Shown here: one piece after another, positions 29,219 through 35,247 of the stretch | Layout of the letters: the number at the start of each line of letters is the position of its first letter | How positions within the stretch are numbered: position 1 is the first letter of the stretch | Source: a virus | Strand: one strand, 5' to 3' | Length of the DNA stretch: 63,863 bases | Virus record (IMG/VR): IMGVR_UViG_3300044695_005730 | Location: 1-63,863 of that record | The notes under the pieces: generated by a model | What the model was told of the DNA's origin: nothing | The model's input: only the letters and a program-made list of their open reading frames with translations | Databases searched by the model: none | Made by a program: the position numbers and the translations under genes

Positions 29219-29809
29219 ATGAGCAAACTTACCACGGTTCAGGTTTATGGTACACTGAAAGTAACTGATTTCAGTGTATTTTCCAAACCCGCAAAGAACA
29301 AAGGTGCTCGCGGTCAATTGTTAGAAACTGTCCTTGGAGTTCCTAACTCTTCTGACCTCAAAGATCTGGAGGATGGGGAGATTAAGACTTTCACTGTTGG
29401 TGAGAGCATTGCTGCCACACAATTGAAGCACTGTTTGTCTGAAATCATCGAAGATTCTGTGTCTTTTGATGATAGCAAGGTCGGACAGAAACTACAACAA
29501 ACTCTGTATGTTGGTTTCACTCGCTCCAACGATTATGTGGGTTGTGCAATTCTGAATGAGGAAACTCATCCTGAACACTATCAGGAACTGCGTGAAGATT
29601 TTGACTATATTTGCCAGAAGATTCGCCGTGCATTTGATACTGAAACTGAACTGAATACTATCACTGGACCTAACGGACTGCTGCAGATTCGCACCAAAGC
29701 ATCTAAAACCAATGGTCGCTATGTTCCTCTGAGGTTTGCAGGTGTGACCCTTAAGGATAAAGGAATGGCATTCTATCTGTGTGGTCAATTTGGACGCAAT
29801 CTGTTCTGA
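29219..29809 (+). CDS. MutH/Sau3AI-like endonuclease
   Basis: A 196 aa protein with the MutH fold pattern. GARGQLLETVLGVPNSSDLK near residue 30 matches the family's GxxGxLLE..LG opening, then an acidic segment and GEIKTF supplies the ExK half of the D...ExK site (Asp candidates 2-8 residues upstream; MutH spaces D and E by 7, here 8 is the closest fit). DDSKVGQKLQQTLYVGF near 90 matches MutH's ...KL..vLwv strand, and GLLQIRTKA near 160 the QIRPKA motif. MutH and Sau3AI cut at GATC. Here nicking at unmethylated GATC is inferred, paired with the phage Dam at 17505. Driven by element copy 9. Confidence 0.65.
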   Translation: MSKLTTVQVYGTLKVTDFSVFSKPAKNKGARGQLLETVLGVPNSSDLKDLEDGEIKTFTVGESIAATQLKHCLSEIIEDSVSFDDSKVGQKLQQTLYVGFTRSNDYVGCAILNEETHPEHYQELREDFDYICQKIRRAFDTETELNTITGPNGLLQIRTKASKTNGRYVPLRFAGVTLKDKGMAFYLCGQFGRNLF

Positions 29810-29815
29810 ACACTA

Positions 29816-29846
29816 ACTTGGATCCTCTAAAGTGTCCTAGTAGTAT
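29816..29846 (+). promoter_or_regulatory. GATC-promoter element, copy 10
   Basis: TTGGAT (29818), 17 bp, TAGTAT (29841-29846). Next ATG (29845) overlaps the -10. Confidence 0.75.
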
Positions 29847-30030
29847 GAAGACTAACTCAAACCCCTACGTTCAAACCCTCATCGAGATGGGTTATGATGA
29901 ATCTGACTGCCGTATGGTTGCTGATGCTGGACGACAGAATGTAACCTATCCGCGTACTATCTACGGTCGTACTTTCCAGACTGAAACTGAATATAAAGAC
30001 GCTCTTGCTGACTTTATCAACGGTCTCTGA
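29845..30030 (+). CDS. UBA-like small protein, 61 aa
   Basis: NPYVQTLIEMGYDESDCRMV reads like a three-helix UBA-type bundle; the C-terminus is TEYKDALADFINGL. The start is inside the element's -10. Function unknown. Confidence 0.5.
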   Translation: MKTNSNPYVQTLIEMGYDESDCRMVADAGRQNVTYPRTIYGRTFQTETEYKDALADFINGL

Positions 30031-30035
30031 TAGTA

Positions 30036-30066
30036 ACTTGGATCCTCTAAAGTGTCCTAGTAGTAT
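30036..30066 (+). promoter_or_regulatory. GATC-promoter element, copy 11
   Basis: TTGGAT (30038), 17 bp, TAGTAT (30061-30066). ATG overlaps the -10; an in-frame ATG also follows at 30080. Confidence 0.75.
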
Positions 30067-30316
30067 GAACGCTTCCCAAATGCAAAACACTTACACTTCA
30101 CCCGATACAAACAAGGTTTATACCATCATCGAATCGCAATCTGAGCGTGGTGCATGGGATGAGAATGGCAATTATGCTCCGAAAGTTATCACCCAGTACA
30201 ACATCTATGATAACACTCAGATGGTACAATTTGCATTTGATGTAGATGGAATTGCCAAATCTGTGAGGCATTATGAAGGTTTCACTGATGGTTGGACTTC
30301 CTCACGATTTGACTGA
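30065..30316 (+). CDS. Hypothetical beta-rich protein, 83 aa
   Basis: Core KVYTIIESQSERGAWDENGN followed by strands (ITQYNIYDNTQMVQFAFDVD). Two possible starts (30065 or MQNTYTSPD at 30080). Confidence 0.55.
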   Translation: MNASQMQNTYTSPDTNKVYTIIESQSERGAWDENGNYAPKVITQYNIYDNTQMVQFAFDVDGIAKSVRHYEGFTDGWTSSRFD

Positions 30317-30321
30317 TAGTA

Positions 30322-30352
30322 ACTTGGATCCTCTAAAGTGTCCTAGTAGTAT
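30322..30352 (+). promoter_or_regulatory. GATC-promoter element, copy 12
   Basis: TTGGAT (30324), 17 bp, TAGTAT (30347-30352). Next ATG (30351) overlaps the -10. Confidence 0.75.
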
Positions 30353-30521
30353 GAGCACAACTTACACTGTCCGATTCACTTCTGATGCCCTCGATTCTCC
30401 CGAGTATATTGGACCTTTCTTCTCTGAAGATGATGCCGAAGACTATTGCGATGCTCGCAACAGTTCTCTATCTCTAAGCGGCATTCCTTCCTGGGTTGCA
30501 TGTTACTCTGTTGTTGATTGA
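30351..30521 (+). CDS. 56-aa hypothetical protein
   Basis: MSTTYTVRFTSDALDSPEYI... beta-alpha-beta pattern with FFSEDDAEDYCDARNS. It contains no internal Met, so the only ATG is that inside the -10. Confidence 0.5.
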   Translation: MSTTYTVRFTSDALDSPEYIGPFFSEDDAEDYCDARNSSLSLSGIPSWVACYSVVD

Positions 30522-30526
30522 TTGAA

Positions 30527-30661
30527 ATGAGAATTGCACTTGTATTTGCTACACTTTTCTTTGGTATTTCATTCGGTGCAAAAGCTATTGCAACCGTGAA
30601 TGAGTATCAAGAAGCACAAGCAGAAAAGTTCTGTCAAATTGACCCCAACTATTGCAAATGA
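30527..30661 (+). CDS. Small exported protein, 44 aa
   Basis: MRIALVFATLFFGISFGAKA is a short Sec-type signal peptide with an AKA cleavage site; the mature part is ~24 residues with two Cys (FCQIDPNYCK). Resembles the signal-bearing gene at 7618 in layout. Confidence 0.55.
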   Translation: MRIALVFATLFFGISFGAKAIATVNEYQEAQAEKFCQIDPNYCK

Positions 30662-30885
30662 AATCAATGAATATCTCTCCTGAAAAACAACAACAACTCG
30701 AAGAATCTGCAAGTTTGGTTGGTGAAGCATTTGGGCGATTAGTTGGTAGTCTGATTGCCACTGCAATCATTGCAGGTGTGTTCTATGCAATTCTACACTT
30801 TATGGTAGGTTTGTCTATCACCTATGTGCAAGTCCTTGGTGTGATTCTGATACTCGATTTCCTCAAAAACTTTCTGAAGAAATGA
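30658..30885 (+). CDS. Two-span membrane protein, 75 aa
   Basis: Helical start then LIATAIIAGVFYAILHFMVG and VQVLGVILILDFLKNFL membrane helices. ATG 30658 preferred over a nearby TTG. Overlaps the gene before. Confidence 0.6.
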   Translation: MKSMNISPEKQQQLEESASLVGEAFGRLVGSLIATAIIAGVFYAILHFMVGLSITYVQVLGVILILDFLKNFLKK

Positions 30886-31124
30886 TTTCCCTTCCTAATC
30901 CTACAAACAAAATGACACTGACTAACGAACAACTTTCGACTCTAATTGATAACTATGCCAATCATGTAATTGATGGTATGGATATGGATACTTTAGTCCA
31001 GTTTGCATATGATAGTCTCGTTGCTGAGTTTAACAAATACAGTGAGAAAGAACTTATCTCTGAGATTGGAGAATTGTATGATAATGACACACTGGAGATG
31101 TTGTTAGAAAGTGTCAAGGACTGA
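30882..31124 (+). CDS. Hypothetical acidic protein, 80 aa
   Basis: LTNEQLSTLIDNYANHVIDG... helical, acidic. EKELISEIGELYDNDTLEML resembles the end of the gene at 34795, suggesting a small paralogous family. An internal ATG at 30912 (MTLTNEQ) is an alternative start. Confidence 0.6.
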   Translation: MISLPNPTNKMTLTNEQLSTLIDNYANHVIDGMDMDTLVQFAYDSLVAEFNKYSEKELISEIGELYDNDTLEMLLESVKD

Positions 31125-31135
31125 GAGTGTTACTA

Positions 31136-31166
31136 ACTTGGATCCTGCAAAGTGTCTCAGTAGTAT
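31136..31166 (+). promoter_or_regulatory. GATC-promoter element, copy 13
   Basis: TTGGAT (31138), 17 bp (with CCTGCAAAGTGT variant), TAGTAT (31161-31166). Confidence 0.75.
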
Positions 31167-31509
31167 GAGCACCAACCAAATGATTCAAGATAACATCGAT
31201 CGCATTCAAGATAGCATCAACCTGGCATCCAAACTTGCCCGCGACAATTATGATGCTCGCAATGGTATCATTGACCGTCTGAATGCTACTGTAGTTGTTG
31301 ATGTTTGCTCCAAGGCATCATATATTGCAGGTGAGTGTTCTTATTACTTTCCTCTGCACAATCAGAACGGAGATAAGATTAACGAGGTAAAACTCTATTG
31401 TCGTTGCTCTCCGACTGTAAAAGGTGGAGTTCGCTTCTCTTATACTCTGAACGGTAAGACTATTGCTCGTACCAAGATTGTAAATCGGATGATTGAATTG
31501 GGAGTCTGA
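31165..31509 (+). CDS. Hypothetical protein, 114 aa
   Basis: Helical start (IDRIQDSINLASKLARDNYD), then beta strands (KLYCRCSPTVKGGVRFSYTL). Starts at 31165 or at MIQDN (31180). Confidence 0.55.
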   Translation: MSTNQMIQDNIDRIQDSINLASKLARDNYDARNGIIDRLNATVVVDVCSKASYIAGECSYYFPLHNQNGDKINEVKLYCRCSPTVKGGVRFSYTLNGKTIARTKIVNRMIELGV

Positions 31510-31662
31510 ATGTCACGCAAGACTCTAACATTCAAATCACCAGATAGAGTGAAAGTTGTTACATTAATTTTCATTGTTGCACTTGTCTTTTCACCATCAG
31601 TAAGACAAACAACCGCATCCATTCTTCATACCACAGCCGACATTCTTTCCCCACAACAATGA
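31510..31662 (+). CDS. Single-span membrane protein, 50 aa
   Basis: KVVTLIFIVALVFSPS is one membrane helix; N-terminus is basic. Stop overlaps the next ATG. Confidence 0.5.
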   Translation: MSRKTLTFKSPDRVKVVTLIFIVALVFSPSVRQTTASILHTTADILSPQQ

Positions 31663-31835
31663 AGCAAACTCTTATTGATTCGATGTCGTCTACACTTATG
31701 GAGCGTCTTGAGTTCTTTGTAAGTCAAGATGATTATGCCACATCAGATGCACTTTATTCTGAATTTATTGTGAATGGAGTAGATCCAGAAGATGGAGAGT
31801 ATGAGTGGTTCTTTATGCAATCTCTTTGCTGTTAG
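31659..31835 (+). CDS. 58-aa acidic protein
   Basis: MKQTLIDSMSSTLMERLEFF... acidic helical, ending FFMQSLCC. ATGA overlap. Element 14 follows. Confidence 0.5.
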   Translation: MKQTLIDSMSSTLMERLEFFVSQDDYATSDALYSEFIVNGVDPEDGEYEWFFMQSLCC

Positions 31836-31837
31836 AA

Positions 31838-31868
31838 ACTTGGATCCTCTAAAGTGTCCTAGTAGTAT
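31838..31868 (+). promoter_or_regulatory. GATC-promoter element, copy 14
   Basis: TTGGAT (31840), 17 bp, TAGTAT (31863-31868). ATG overlap with the -10 and an in-frame ATG at 31891. Confidence 0.75.
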
Positions 31869-32103
31869 GAGCACCAACGAAACCAAGAAAATGAATCTGT
31901 ATATCATCAACGAAGTCCTGTCTGATTATACCTCTGGAATGGTAGTTATTGCTGCTGAATCTAAAGAATCTGCCCGTGAGTTCTTTATCGCACAGTTCAG
32001 CGAGTATCATGCTGAAGAGTTTGATAAGTATGCAAAGTTCACTGTGATTGAAGGAGTGAATCATTCTGCTGGTATTGTAGACTATGTGTACGGTGGAGGT
32101 TAA
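31867..32103 (+). CDS. Hypothetical protein, 78 aa
   Basis: MNLYIINEVLSDYTSGMVVI is the conserved-looking core, a ferredoxin-like alpha/beta fold (AAESKESAREFFIAQFSEYH). The start may be 31867 or 31891. Confidence 0.55.
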   Translation: MSTNETKKMNLYIINEVLSDYTSGMVVIAAESKESAREFFIAQFSEYHAEEFDKYAKFTVIEGVNHSAGIVDYVYGGG

Positions 32104-32129
32104 TCAAACTTATTCCTTCAGTAATTCAA

Positions 32130-32160
32130 ACTTGGATCCTGCAAAGTGTCCTAGTAGTAT
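32130..32160 (+). promoter_or_regulatory. GATC-promoter element, copy 15
   Basis: TTGGAT (32132), 17 bp (CCTGCAAAGTGT variant), TAGTAT (32155-32160). Long CA-rich leader to ATG 32195. Confidence 0.75.
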
Positions 32161-32194
32161 AAGACCCACCCACCCCAAACTCAAACTCAAACAA

Positions 32195-32506
32195 ATGCGT
32201 AAAATCGAATCCCAAATGAATCAAGCAATCAATCAAGAGATTGATTGGAAGAAGGATAACACTCAAGTCATTAACATTGAAGGCACAAGTTTCGTCTATC
32301 TGTTTGACAATCTGATTGCAATGATTGGTGATACATGGTTGGAATTGTTTGATGGTGGTTATAAGTCAGTAACCACTAAATCACGTCTCAATGCTATTCT
32401 CCAAGCACACGGAAATGGAGAGTATGTGTATCAAAAGAACTTCAACTGGTTTGTATCAACCAAGGATGGAGAAGTTCCCTTTAACAACAGCATCAAACTG
32501 AACTAA
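32195..32506 (+). CDS. Hypothetical protein, 103 aa
   Basis: MRKIESQMNQAINQEIDWKK, then beta strands (GTSFVYLFDNLIAMIGDTWL) and SRLNAILQAHGNGEYVYQKN. Helix-strand-rich; no family recognised. Confidence 0.6.
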   Translation: MRKIESQMNQAINQEIDWKKDNTQVINIEGTSFVYLFDNLIAMIGDTWLELFDGGYKSVTTKSRLNAILQAHGNGEYVYQKNFNWFVSTKDGEVPFNNSIKLN

Positions 32507-32509
32507 GTT

Positions 32510-32701
32510 ATGAACAATCAAGTCTTCGGAGTCTTTGCCCGTGGTAATGATTATTACTCGCAACTTGAACTTCACAAACTATTCTTTAACGAACAAGATG
32601 CAGAAGTTTATGCACAAGAACTTCGCGAAATAAAGGATGAATATGAACCTGATGAAATGCAATATGAAGAAGTTGAAGTCTGCAAACTGAAGGTAAATTA
32701 A
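32510..32701 (+). CDS. Hypothetical acidic protein, 63 aa
   Basis: MNNQVFGVFARGNDYYSQLE, then AEVYAQELREIKDEYEPDEM: beta-alpha with a long acidic helix. Unknown. Confidence 0.6.
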   Translation: MNNQVFGVFARGNDYYSQLELHKLFFNEQDAEVYAQELREIKDEYEPDEMQYEEVEVCKLKVN

Positions 32702-32704
32702 CTG

Positions 32705-32842
32705 ATGAAAAAGTATATTTACCAACACTGCAATACGAATCAAATCAAGACAATTATTGCAAGGTCAGAGTATAAAGCACACACTCAAAACTTTGGCAAT
32801 CTTGCTGGTTACAAGTTCGTTCAATCACTCTCTCTTAACTGA
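32705..32842 (+). CDS. 45-aa hypothetical protein
   Basis: MKKYIYQHCNTNQIKTIIAR... basic. Overlaps the next gene by one base (TGATG). Unknown. Confidence 0.5.
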   Translation: MKKYIYQHCNTNQIKTIIARSEYKAHTQNFGNLAGYKFVQSLSLN

Positions 32843-33018
32843 TGACTAACGAACAAAAGATTGATTCACTTGTTGAACTTCTCAATGATGTAATGCACAC
32901 TCTGAATATGAAACAGTATTGTATTGATGATGCAACTGAATCTCATCAATGTGAGGTAGAAGCAGACAACTATCACCAACAAATGCTGAACATTCTTTAT
33001 TCTCAAGAATGCAACTAA
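32842..33018 (+). CDS. 58-aa hypothetical protein
   Basis: MTNEQKIDSLVELLNDVMHT... helical, His/Cys-containing (DATESHQCEVEADNYHQQ). The stop is immediately followed by the ATG of a 21-aa peptide. Confidence 0.5.
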   Translation: MTNEQKIDSLVELLNDVMHTLNMKQYCIDDATESHQCEVEADNYHQQMLNILYSQECN

Positions 33019-33084
33019 ATGATAAACAAGGTGCTTGCGCTTAAGCACTTTGTGCGAGGAAAGGAGTTAGCCTCTAGTAAGTAA
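33019..33084 (+). CDS. 21-aa peptide
   Basis: MINKVLALKHFVRGKELASS-K begins right after the preceding TAA. The same bases fold into alternative hairpins, so it may instead be RNA. Weak case. Confidence 0.3.
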   Translation: MINKVLALKHFVRGKELASSK

Positions 33085-33142
33085 AGAAAGTGACTTCCGT
33101 AGAGTATAGATAATTCAACTAATTGCTAGATGGGTGTATAGA

Positions 33143-33172
33143 GAGAGGGACTGGTTATCCCTCTCTTTTTTT
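33143..33172 (+). terminator. Strong Rho-independent terminator
   Basis: GAGAGGGA (33143-33150) pairs with TCCCTCTC (33158-33165), loop CTGGTTA, then seven T. Ends the + strand unit just before the oppositely oriented HNH gene. Confidence 0.9.
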
Positions 33173-33176
33173 ATGC

Positions 33177-33716
33177 TTATGGATGAGGTAAAGTATTCAT
33201 TACCTTACGCAATCCATATTGATTGATATAATTTTCTAATGCACCTTCAATTATACTATTTGTGAACTCATAAGAGTTAGGAACTGGTAATCCTTTACGA
33301 TGAGAAGCAGCGTGAACTTCTTTAATCTTATTTGTTACATAATTATCCAGAACAAATCCCTTAGTTTGTGATAAATGTTCCATATTTTGTTTTCTACTTA
33401 TCCACTCAAGATTCTCAATTCTGTTATCACATTGGTTGCGATTGATATGATTAACTTCCAGTGTGAAATCGTCACAGGGTAAGTATGCCATAGCAACTAA
33501 CCTATGAACATACAAATTACGCTTATTTCCCTTGTCATCAGATAGTCTAACGAACAAATAGTTGCCCCTTTTCTTTGCCCATCCTGGACGTAGTTTCTTT
33601 ACCTTGTTATACTTGAAAGACCAAACATTGCCATTCACATCTATAGCATAATCGCCAAATTTCTCTAAACCTTTGATTTCATTTAGGTTCTTAAGTCTAA
33701 CTGTTGGGACTTCCAT
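33177..33716 (-). CDS. HNH homing endonuclease
   Basis: A 179 aa minus-strand gene, the only convincing one in the window. Residues ~15-60 (LEKFGDYAIDVNGNVWSFKY) resemble a NUMOD4 DNA-binding module. Then VHRLVAMAYLP, EVNHINRNQCDNRIENLEW give the HNH His/Asn/Asn motif. The C-terminal ~60 residues may be a DNA-binding tail (KIKEVHAASHRKG). No interrupted gene or intron core is evident nearby, so it looks free-standing. It lies between a terminator and a 14-bp hairpin. Spreads by cutting alleles that lack it. Confidence 0.85.
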   Translation of the reverse strand: MEVPTVRLKNLNEIKGLEKFGDYAIDVNGNVWSFKYNKVKKLRPGWAKKRGNYLFVRLSDDKGNKRNLYVHRLVAMAYLPCDDFTLEVNHINRNQCDNRIENLEWISRKQNMEHLSQTKGFVLDNYVTNKIKEVHAASHRKGLPVPNSYEFTNSIIEGALENYINQYGLRKVMNTLPHP

Positions 33717-33721
33717 TTCAT

Positions 33722-33761
33722 AGTATTTTCTACTAAATCTATGTAGTAGAAAATACTTTTT
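33722..33761 (+). terminator. 14-bp perfect hairpin with T-run
   Basis: AGTATTTTCTACTA (33722-33735) pairs perfectly with TAGTAGAAAATACT (33744-33757), loop AATCTATG, followed by TTTTT on the + strand. On the minus strand it sits 5 nt upstream of the HNH ATG and could block its ribosome site. Confidence 0.7.
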
Positions 33762-33985
33762 AGAGAGTGGATAATGTATGATTAAATTATAGTGAGTAAC
33801 TGATAAAAAGTATAATAATTGTGTTATATTGTTATAATCTCTCTGTGTGCTTATAAACCTTCGAGAGTCTTGTTATCTTAGGCAGTATAACATAAGGACC
33901 GCACTTTTGTCAATCTCAGGGTCACAAAATCCTCACAATCCCCCCGCCAAAATGTCACACCCCCACATAAATATCCCCAACGCCC
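33762..33985. other. Non-coding gap after the HNH gene
   Basis: Between the hairpin and the promoter at 33986 no convincing gene is seen. There are AT-rich -10-like motifs (TATAAT near 33832), a C-rich tract (CCCCCCGCC) and CATAAATA at 33966-33973, a possible late promoter. It separates the HNH insertion from the next unit. Confidence 0.5.
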
Positions 33986-34014
33986 TTGACATTAACCCCA
34001 CATCATCTTATAGT
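33986..34014 (+). promoter_or_regulatory. Consensus sigma70 promoter
   Basis: TTGACA (33986-33991), 17 bp, TATAGT (34009-34014), 27 nt before ATG 34042. Confidence 0.75.
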
Positions 34015-34041
34015 AGTTCCATAACACCAAGGAGAACACTT

Positions 34042-34215
34042 ATGTCGGTTGCCTATCAACAAGCACAGAAGCAGCGTTATAGGGTCACTCTGGATCTATC
34101 AGTGTTCGGTGACTTCGACCCCCACCAGATTGATTGGGAGAAGTTATTTAAGTTGGAACCTGCTGAACACTGTGATGCATATGTTGAGGACTTGAATACA
34201 CCCGACAGCTGGTGA
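34042..34215 (+). CDS. Hypothetical protein, 57 aa
   Basis: MSVAYQQAQKQRYRVTLDLS... ending in an acidic tail. Start chosen by AAGGAGAACACTT and the consensus promoter upstream; a longer reading would cover the promoter. Unknown. Confidence 0.65.
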   Translation: MSVAYQQAQKQRYRVTLDLSVFGDFDPHQIDWEKLFKLEPAEHCDAYVEDLNTPDSW

Positions 34216-34237
34216 GTTAGTATCATTTTATACCAAT

Positions 34238-34289
34238 TAGTTTTGTCCCGAAACTGTATAGATATTGATGCTATTTTGGGACAAAACTA
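34238..34289 (+). promoter_or_regulatory. 12-bp inverted repeat at a start codon
   Basis: TAGTTTTGTCCC (34238-34249) and GGGACAAAACTA (34278-34289) are perfect inverses. The second arm ends on the A of ATG 34289. It could be an RNA hairpin hiding the start or an operator. No SD is visible. Confidence 0.65.
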
Positions 34290-34456
34290 TGAGACCTAAA
34301 AACTACACTTTTCTGGGCAAAACTGACAGAATCCGCGTGCCTTATGTACAACAGTTTAGCACAGTCTTAAATGAGTTAAATCGTATCGCAGAGTTAGGTC
34401 GCGACCCCACCGAATATCTGGAAGAGTTTATAGAGCGTCTGCAGTTGGTTGAATGA
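34289..34456 (+). CDS. Hypothetical protein, 55 aa
   Basis: MRPKNYTFLGKTDRIRVPYV... helical, Arg-rich, ending LEEFIERLQLVE. Translation may be controlled by the inverted repeat ending on its ATG. Confidence 0.6.
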   Translation: MRPKNYTFLGKTDRIRVPYVQQFSTVLNELNRIAELGRDPTEYLEEFIERLQLVE

Positions 34457-34457
34457 A

Positions 34458-34488
34458 ACTTGGATCCTCCAAAGTGTACCAGTAGTAT
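34458..34488 (+). promoter_or_regulatory. GATC-promoter element, copy 16
   Basis: TTGGAT (34460), 17 bp (CCTCCAAAGTGT variant), TAGTAT (34483-34488). Leader AAGGACAACCCCAA to ATG 34503. Last copy in the window. Confidence 0.75.
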
Positions 34489-34502
34489 AAGGACAACCCC
34501 AA

Positions 34503-34760
34503 ATGACTATCACTTTCTTCCAAACCGATCTTACCGACACCACCTATAACGGTTGGGCAAACTACGAAACCTGGAATGTGTCACTGTGGTTGCAGAATGA
34601 TGAGGGTCTGTATAACCTTGCCTTTGAGTGTGGTGATTACGAAACCCTTGTAAATCGTCTCTATGAGGATTATGGATTGCGTGAAACTAAGGATGGCGTT
34701 AAGTTCAACGACCCGAAAATCAATCGGATTGAGATGAACGAAATGCTGCAAGATCTCTGA
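34503..34760 (+). CDS. DUF7249-like small protein, 85 aa
   Basis: YNGWANYETWNVSLWLQNDE is the signature of a widespread phage/plasmid small-protein family (DUF7249-like) of unknown function. Acidic, soluble. First gene after element 16. Confidence 0.7.
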   Translation: MTITFFQTDLTDTTYNGWANYETWNVSLWLQNDEGLYNLAFECGDYETLVNRLYEDYGLRETKDGVKFNDPKINRIEMNEMLQDL

Positions 34761-34794
34761 CCTTAAGTAACACTCACTCAACACACAGTTACTA

Positions 34795-34977
34795 ATGACA
34801 ATGCTTGCTAATCGTGCCCAACTTGTTGACACCTATATCAACAAGTACATTGATGAAATGACACTTACTGATAAGGAAGAGATGTTATACGGACTGATGG
34901 AATCTGATCTAGAGGATATCAGTGACGAGCAGTTAATCCGCGAGATTTCTGATACTTACCCTGAACTCCTAGGCTGA
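34795..34977 (+). CDS. Hypothetical acidic protein, 60 aa
   Basis: Helical (LVDTYINKYIDEMTLTDKEE) and acidic; its end DEQLIREISDTYPELL resembles part of the gene at 30882. Unknown. Confidence 0.6.
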   Translation: MTMLANRAQLVDTYINKYIDEMTLTDKEEMLYGLMESDLEDISDEQLIREISDTYPELLG

Positions 34978-35052
34978 TACACAAGGGAATGAGATGCGCC
35001 CTCTAATAGACACTCACTGTTCACACACTAACTAACACACTTCTTCCTGATT

Positions 35053-35223
35053 ATGTCCAAGTCCGTGATGCTTTCGATGCTGGCTCAAGGTAACACTGGC
35101 ACTGAGATTATGTCCATTCTGGATACTCTTGCCTCTGATAATGTGAGCAACTTTGATTATATCGAGTCGCCCATGATTGAGTCTGTTCTGGGTATTCCCA
35201 CTCTGGAGGATATCGCGTTCTGA
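35053..35223 (+). CDS. Hypothetical protein, 56 aa
   Basis: MSKSVMLSMLAQGNTGTEIM is a recurrent cyanophage unknown; ends GIPTLEDIAF. TGATTATG start context. Confidence 0.6.
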   Translation: MSKSVMLSMLAQGNTGTEIMSILDTLASDNVSNFDYIESPMIESVLGIPTLEDIAF

Positions 35224-35247
35224 TGTAACTCACTGTGTGCCCTCTGG

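Noticed and set aside
33019-33140. Glutamine riboswitch, tRNA or group I intron core
   Set aside because: A CTTCCGT (reverse ACGGAAG) and R-like TTCAACTA were noticed, but the rest of each consensus is absent, and no cloverleaf can be drawn.
33762-34041. A gene extending upstream of ATG 34042
   Set aside because: The longer frame would translate the consensus promoter at 33986-34014; a clear AAGGAG precedes the internal ATG.
18323-34488. A conserved leader peptide (LDPLKCPSS) read through the element
   Set aside because: Copies vary at non-synonymous positions and several are out of frame or followed at once by stops, so conservation is at DNA level.
18323-34488. CRISPR array
   Set aside because: Repeats are 0.2-3 kb apart, each before a gene, with no uniform spacers and no cas genes.
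6994-35056. Depletion of GATC outside the elements
   Set aside because: GATC occurs in many genes (for example near 7152, 10470, 16060, 19800), so no avoidance is evident by eye. A count is needed.
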